Of a stretch of 64,000 nucleotides of DNA, positions 59,871 to 64,000 are shown piece after piece. The translations under genes were made by a program, and so were the position numbers. The notes below the pieces were generated by a model. The model was not told the DNA's origin. It was given only the letters and a program-made list of their open reading frames with translations, and ran no database searches. Positions within the stretch are counted from its first letter, which is position 1. Each line of letters begins with the position of its first letter. Origin of the DNA: Olivibacter sp. SDN3 (lineage in GTDB: Bacteria; Bacteroidota; Bacteroidia; Sphingobacteriales; Sphingobacteriaceae); contig NZ_CP060497.1 of assembly GCF_014334135.1 (NCBI RefSeq), positions 3,596,001 through 3,660,000 on the forward strand, written 5' to 3'.

Positions 59871-60770
59871 TCAGACAAATGATGGCGCATAACTATGATA
59901 CTTCTTAAACTGTACTGAAAAACTATGCTGATCTACATAGCCAACCGCGTGCAGAACATCTGCTAAAGCTACGCCGTCGCGAAGGAGCTGGGCGGCTTTA
60001 TCCATCCGCTGCTTTGTAATATAACTTTTAAGTGTATACCCGTAGGCACGCTGAAATTTACGTTGCAATGTGCGTGCGCTGGCATGAAAATGTTCGCTTA
60101 AGAGTTGCAGCTGCAGCTGTGGATTGGAAAGATTCTGATCGATATACACCTTCACAAGCTCAGCAAGCGTTAGTGAAGGATGCTGTTGAGCGGCGCATAC
60201 GCCATGATGATACTGTTGGACGATATCGAGAACCAGCGATTGCGCCACGACGTTGCTGGCCTTTTTATTTGGATCCAAAGCCACCAATTCCTCCAATTGC
60301 CTTGCCATGCGGGCGGGAAACTTCAATACAGGTAACGACGAAACGCCCTTATTGTGGTTAAGCAGTGCTTCTATAACGGGCAGTATGGAGGGAAAGCGTA
60401 ATTCATTTTTGGCGGTCTCCTTATGGATAAAGGTAGGGTTATAGATTAAGGTCACCACATGTTGGGGGCCGGGCTCAATTGCCAATCGATACTTACCTGC
60501 ATCATGGTAGGTGCAGAAAAATTCGCCCTGGCTTATCCATCGGTTATCTTCATCATTGGTTTGGATGCTGATGCGTCCCTCCAATACGAACAGCATAAAG
60601 AAATGGGGTGATTTAATGCCGTATTTTCCATTTAAATGTCTTGGAGCATCCAATTTGTGGCTGTAATAATGCAATTGGTCAAAACGATAGACTTTGCTTC
60701 GTAACCCATCTTTAATAGGTTTTTCTTTAGGCTCTTGTGAAGATTCGTTACTAGGTAAATTTTTGTTCAT
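59871..60770 (-). CDS. AraC family transcriptional regulator
   Basis: A 299-residue regulator. The N-terminal cupin-like sensing region (about 30-140; FMLFVLEGRISIQTND) is followed by a C-terminal AraC domain with LQLQLLSEHFHASARTLQRKFQRAYG and LADVLHAVGYVDQHSFSVQFKKYHSYAP. It lies divergent from the lipoprotein/GH43-like pair (61002), a 231-nt gap away, and may control it. Confidence 0.93.
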   Translation of the reverse strand: MNKNLPSNESSQEPKEKPIKDGLRSKVYRFDQLHYYSHKLDAPRHLNGKYGIKSPHFFMLFVLEGRISIQTNDEDNRWISQGEFFCTYHDAGKYRLAIEPGPQHVVTLIYNPTFIHKETAKNELRFPSILPVIEALLNHNKGVSSLPVLKFPARMARQLEELVALDPNKKASNVVAQSLVLDIVQQYHHGVCAAQQHPSLTLAELVKVYIDQNLSNPQLQLQLLSEHFHASARTLQRKFQRAYGYTLKSYITKQRMDKAAQLLRDGVALADVLHAVGYVDQHSFSVQFKKYHSYAPSFV

Positions 60771-61001
60771 GGGCTTTTAAATTTAAGTAAATGCAATAAT
60801 TTTTTAAAATTGGGGCATTATGATTGAACGTAAAAGCAAAAAATGGACAATTTTATAGACTTAAACAATGCCGTTTGTTTTTATTTAAATAAGCACTTAG
60901 CTGTAGCGTTTAGATATTCTGAGCCGTTTTTTATTAGACTTTAAACCAGTTTTTTTGGTACATTTAAACGTTTATTAAAACTTTAAACTTAAACTCTTAT
61001 T

Positions 61002-61433
61002 ATGAAAACTTTAAACCTATTGATTATCGCCTTGGTTACCTTATTTGTTAGTTGCGGAAAAGATGATAATAATCTGCTGGAGGTAGACCTGGAGTCCATC
61101 CAGGGAAGATGGGAACTCCGAGACCGTTTCGGCGGACAGGCTGTTGTTAGCTCACCTGATTATGAGATTCCGGATAGTCAGGTTATCGAATTTGACGGAC
61201 AACGGTTCCGGCGGATTTCTGACGGAGTAACCTATGCCGAAGGAACTTATGAGATTGTGGAAGTGGAAGTTAGAGAAATTGATGGTAACGAATTTAGCCG
61301 TAAAATTATTTTCAACGACGAAACCGAGAATGGAACTAGTGACCAATTTGTCAGATTATCAGGGAATAGACTCATCCTCAGTATGGGGTCGATTGCGTCT
61401 GATGGCGTTACAGATACTTATGAGAAAATCTAG
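61002..61433 (+). CDS. Small lipocalin-like lipoprotein
   Basis: A 143-residue lipoprotein. The signal ends LFVSCGK (lipobox Cys at about residue 18). The mature part has beta strands SIQGRWELRDRFGG, VIEFDGQRFRRISDG and IIFNDETENG, compatible with a lipocalin-like barrel. The function is unknown. The stop codon overlaps the GTG before the next gene by one base, so the two are coupled. Confidence 0.7.
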   Translation: MKTLNLLIIALVTLFVSCGKDDNNLLEVDLESIQGRWELRDRFGGQAVVSSPDYEIPDSQVIEFDGQRFRRISDGVTYAEGTYEIVEVEVREIDGNEFSRKIIFNDETENGTSDQFVRLSGNRLILSMGSIASDGVTDTYEKI

Positions 61434-61438
61434 TGTGC

Positions 61439-62500
61439 ATGAAAAAGGTGCTATTGCTATTCGTGATACTAGTCTCATCGGCTCCGCTATTAAACGCGCA
61501 AGCTAAAGCTGATAAACCGGTTATTAGGCAACAGGATAGCGTATGGATGCTGACCTACTTCCGTCAGCGTTATCCAACCCGTATCGAGATCAATGCTAAA
61601 GGAGAAACCATAGAGGTGCCCCTGCCAAATCCCATGCTGGAGGCTAAGCTTCATATTGCTTTGTCAAATGATGGCCGTCACTGGACGGCCATCAACGACA
61701 ATAAACCGATCTGGGACCAGTTTATGCGTGATCAATACATTCATCGCGGTGCTGATGGTTTATGGCGATTAATTGCCACCGGGGGTGGAGGTGGTGCCGA
61801 AAACCGAAAGCAATTCGGGCCGAGCGTTACCTATGCGACATCTAAAGATTTAATTACCTGGAAGCTGGAAAAATACATACACCTGATGAAGGATGTGAAA
61901 GATGAGTCGGGCCAGTTAGTGCGCAATATTTGGGCACCGGAGTTTTACTATGATGAAACCACAAAGGAATACACTATTTTCTGGTCGTCGTCTTTTAAAG
62001 ATGCCGGATGGAAAGAAAGCAGACTTTGGTATTGCGCAACGAAAGACTGGGAAAACTTTAGCCCAGCGAAGGTGATGTTTGCCCCACCATATTCGGTGAT
62101 TGACGGCACCTTGACCAAGCACGACGGGACCTACTATCTTTTCCATAAAGAAGAAGAATTTGGTGTAAAAACCGGCGAACGAAGGGGCATCCGTGTGGCC
62201 ATATCCAAAAACATAGAAGGGCCTTATGAAGTTTTCGAAGGGCCATTAAACGAGGGGCAGATTGTACCCACCATTACCGAAGGGCCCAGCGTAATGAAAG
62301 ACCCTATAAACAAGGGTTGGTTATTGTTATACGATTACCCCATGGTAGATCAGTATGGCATATCATCTTCTTCAGATCTGCTTCATTGGAAAATAGAAAA
62401 GAACGTTTCCATGCCTGACGATGCAAGACACGGCAGCGTTTCAAAACTGTCCGCCGCAGAGGCGAAGGCCTTACAGGCAGCTTTCCCGAATACGAAGTGA
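61439..62500 (+). CDS. Glycoside hydrolase family 43-like protein, exported
   Basis: A 353-residue protein. I chose the ATG at 61439 (MKKVLLLFVILVSSAPLLNA signal) over the in-frame GTG at 61433. It has five-bladed-propeller motifs of GH43/GH32-like enzymes: DGLWRLIATGG, LVRNIWAPEFYYD (WAPE), YSVIDGTLTKHDGTYYLFHK (IDGT) and PTITEGPSVM (EGP, candidate Glu). The substrate would be a plant or algal polysaccharide side chain. It pairs with the lipoprotein upstream. Confidence 0.85.
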   Translation: MKKVLLLFVILVSSAPLLNAQAKADKPVIRQQDSVWMLTYFRQRYPTRIEINAKGETIEVPLPNPMLEAKLHIALSNDGRHWTAINDNKPIWDQFMRDQYIHRGADGLWRLIATGGGGGAENRKQFGPSVTYATSKDLITWKLEKYIHLMKDVKDESGQLVRNIWAPEFYYDETTKEYTIFWSSSFKDAGWKESRLWYCATKDWENFSPAKVMFAPPYSVIDGTLTKHDGTYYLFHKEEEFGVKTGERRGIRVAISKNIEGPYEVFEGPLNEGQIVPTITEGPSVMKDPINKGWLLLYDYPMVDQYGISSSSDLLHWKIEKNVSMPDDARHGSVSKLSAAEAKALQAAFPNTK

Positions 62501-62520
62501 ACGAAGCCATAGATTTGATT

Positions 62521-63348
62521 TTAATCAGCCATTTCACTGGCTAATGCAAGATCTTTCTGCGCGTCCAATGCTTCTAGTCTGGCTACTAAGGAAGCGCGTA
62601 CATCGCGGTAGGCATCGCCTCCTAAGGCGAGCCGAAGCGGAGCCGGTTTTTGATCAACGCATTCAATCATCGCCTGTACACTACGTTCAACGTCGCCCTT
62701 TATCGGAAAGGTTCCTTGGGCAATTGCCCTGCGAACATCTCCTGCGGGTGTAGCATCATAAGCGTCCATGACGGGAGCGGTCACCATACCTGTACCAAAG
62801 GAGGTTCCGTGTGCACCGGGTTCTACAAGGGTAACGCCAATATTCAGGGGTGCCACTTCTTGAGCGAGGGTATCGCAAAAGCCCTCCATGGCCCATTTGG
62901 TCGTGTGATAATAGCTGAAATTCGGATAGGTAGTCTGGCCTCCTGCTGATGAAAGCTGCAAGATGCGTCCTCCGCCCTGTGCACGTAAATGAGGGAGGGC
63001 TGCACGGATTACCTGTATAGAGCCTATGATATTAGTGTCTATCTGATGACGGATCTGCTCGTCACTTGCTTCTTCCACTGCACAGAATAAAGCATAGCCT
63101 GCATTGTTGACCACTACATCGATTTTACCAAGTTCGGTAAAGGCTTGATTTACCACTTGCTTAATGGCCGGCGTGTCGGTAACGTCCAGGGTGCCCACCC
63201 ATAGTTGATCACCATATTGCTTCTTTAACTGATCAAGCGCTTCTGGCTTTCTTACCGTGGCGGCAACGCGATCGCCCTGTGCCAATAATTTCGCTGTAAG
63301 CCTGTGTCCGAGTCCGGAAGATGTTCCGGTTATTAACCATGTTTTCAT
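62521..63348 (-). CDS. Short-chain dehydrogenase/reductase
   Basis: A 275-residue SDR with ITGTSSGLGHR (nucleotide motif), NNAGYALF, LQLSSAGG (catalytic Ser region), YYHTTKWAMEGF (Tyr and Lys) and VEPGAHGTSFG. The subclass is the oxidoreductase group with an extended C-terminus. It converges on the GH43-like gene and faces away from the truncated AraC gene on the same strand, which may regulate it. Confidence 0.92.
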   Translation of the reverse strand: MKTWLITGTSSGLGHRLTAKLLAQGDRVAATVRKPEALDQLKKQYGDQLWVGTLDVTDTPAIKQVVNQAFTELGKIDVVVNNAGYALFCAVEEASDEQIRHQIDTNIIGSIQVIRAALPHLRAQGGGRILQLSSAGGQTTYPNFSYYHTTKWAMEGFCDTLAQEVAPLNIGVTLVEPGAHGTSFGTGMVTAPVMDAYDATPAGDVRRAIAQGTFPIKGDVERSVQAMIECVDQKPAPLRLALGGDAYRDVRASLVARLEALDAQKDLALASEMAD

Positions 63349-63518
63349 CTAATTATTTCTTTATGGCTGATGAGAGCTCGATGTAAATAATGATTGCCCT
63401 ATATGCCAATCTTATTTACATTTCGGTTTCATATTGCCTGTTTCTTTGATTGAACAGATCAAAATTACGGGAATGGGCAGACATCGCTCGATAGGAATCA
63501 AACCAAAACGGGTTTGAA

Positions 63519-64000
63519 TCAAACCTTCTTACGGAGCTCGGATGGTGATACACCTGCATATTTGCGGAAGGCCTTAGTAAAATTGGTGGCTTCCTCAAAA
63601 CCTAAACAGTGACTGATCTGATTGATTGTCCAATTGGAATGTATGAGCAAGGCACGTGCTTCCTGATGAATGCGTTCCGAAATCAAATTGGTGGTGGTTT
63701 TGCCGGTGTTTTCTTTGAGCGCACGGTTAAGATAATTGATGTGTACGGCCAAGTGATCGGCAAAATGCTGTGGTGTACGTAATGTTAATGGCTGGAAGGG
63801 GTTAATAACAGGAAACTGATCGTTAAGCAAGGATTTAAAAGTTTGTGTTAACCGATTTTTTGCGGATAGCCGGTTCGTTTTGGCAATGGATTCCATTTTC
63901 ATGGCCCGGTAAATGATTTCCAGTACGTATACGAATAGGAGTTCATATTTATGCTTGTAGGTTATGTCCTGTTCGTCCATCATTTTTTTGAAGATATCGG
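63519..64000 (-). CDS. AraC family regulator, C-terminal part (partial)
   Basis: The frame continues to the window edge (DIFKKMMDEQ is read from the last bases), so the start lies outside. The visible 160 residues end with an AraC DNA-binding domain: FADHLAVHINYLNRALKENTGKT and LLIHSNWTINQISHCLGFEEATNFTKAFRKYAGVSPSE. The upstream sensing domain is missing. It precedes the SDR on the same strand and likely regulates it. Confidence 0.9.
   Translation of the reverse strand, partial: DIFKKMMDEQDITYKHKYELLFVYVLEIIYRAMKMESIAKTNRLSAKNRLTQTFKSLLNDQFPVINPFQPLTLRTPQHFADHLAVHINYLNRALKENTGKTTTNLISERIHQEARALLIHSNWTINQISHCLGFEEATNFTKAFRKYAGVSPSELRKKV

Noticed and set aside
1-64000. CRISPR arrays, rRNA and tRNA genes
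   Set aside because: I found no regularly spaced repeats and no tRNA T-arm or rRNA-like sequence in the gaps by eye.

Overview
The window looks like chromosomal DNA of a Bacteroidota bacterium, most likely near Sphingobacteriaceae (Sphingobacterium, Pedobacter or Parapedobacter-like). The evidence is a SusC/SusD outer-membrane pair followed by a TlpA-like protein, a DUF6520-type peptide and a MauE-like membrane protein. There are also TAnnTTTG promoter boxes, few Shine-Dalgarno sites, many AraC/HxlR/Crp regulators, and exported glycoside hydrolases. The genus is inferred from gene content only.

Layout. 1-18.7 kb is accessory metabolism: the end of an ABC exporter, a nitrilase-type hydrolase, a LamG lipoprotein, Crp and HxlR regulators, a GH95-like exported glycosidase (7.3-9.5 kb), an SDR plus AraC pair, an M20 amidohydrolase, an acyltransferase and several small stress-type proteins. 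17.9-23.9 kb is a minus-strand series: BlaI repressor, BlaR1 sensor protease, two S41 peptidases and a NIPSNAP protein. A 20-bp palindromic operator precedes blaI. An FtsX/MacB-type permease follows. 26.6-35.4 kb holds a GH2 glycosidase, a second HxlR divergon and a second SDR/AraC module. Among them lie copies and scraps of an Rpn-type nuclease element, a VOC gene, an HxlR gene and a NIPSNAP gene, so this part has been heavily rearranged.

35.6-50.1 kb is a defence-island-like region. It has an orphan HsdR-N nuclease protein, a DUF4917/SIR2-like protein, an FRG-domain remnant and a RipA-like membrane protein. The most interesting locus is a two-gene module at 39.3-42.0 kb. It pairs a QatB-like protein with N-terminal Met-Gly and a QueC-like PP-loop protein (QatC-like) that carries a C-terminal PD-(D/E)XK-like domain. 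I see no QatA or QatD next to it. A stand-alone reverse transcriptase (42.0-43.6 kb) with a palindrome-bearing upstream segment, a WYL-like protein, and a complete ISL3 insertion sequence follow. Then comes a minus-strand set of two paralogous XRE regulators, an OLD/AAA-type ATPase and a small PD-(D/E)XK-like protein, which looks like an ATPase-nuclease defence pair.

50.1-58.2 kb is a SusC/SusD/TlpA operon with a very unusual 5' region. A structured leader carries inverted arms around a promoter box, and a roughly 600-nt stretch stays open in frame ahead of the signal peptide. That stretch contains interleaved inverted repeats able to form a pseudoknot or alternative hairpins. 58.9-64 kb has Crp and AraC regulators, a lipoprotein, a GH43-like hydrolase, an SDR and a truncated AraC gene at the window edge.
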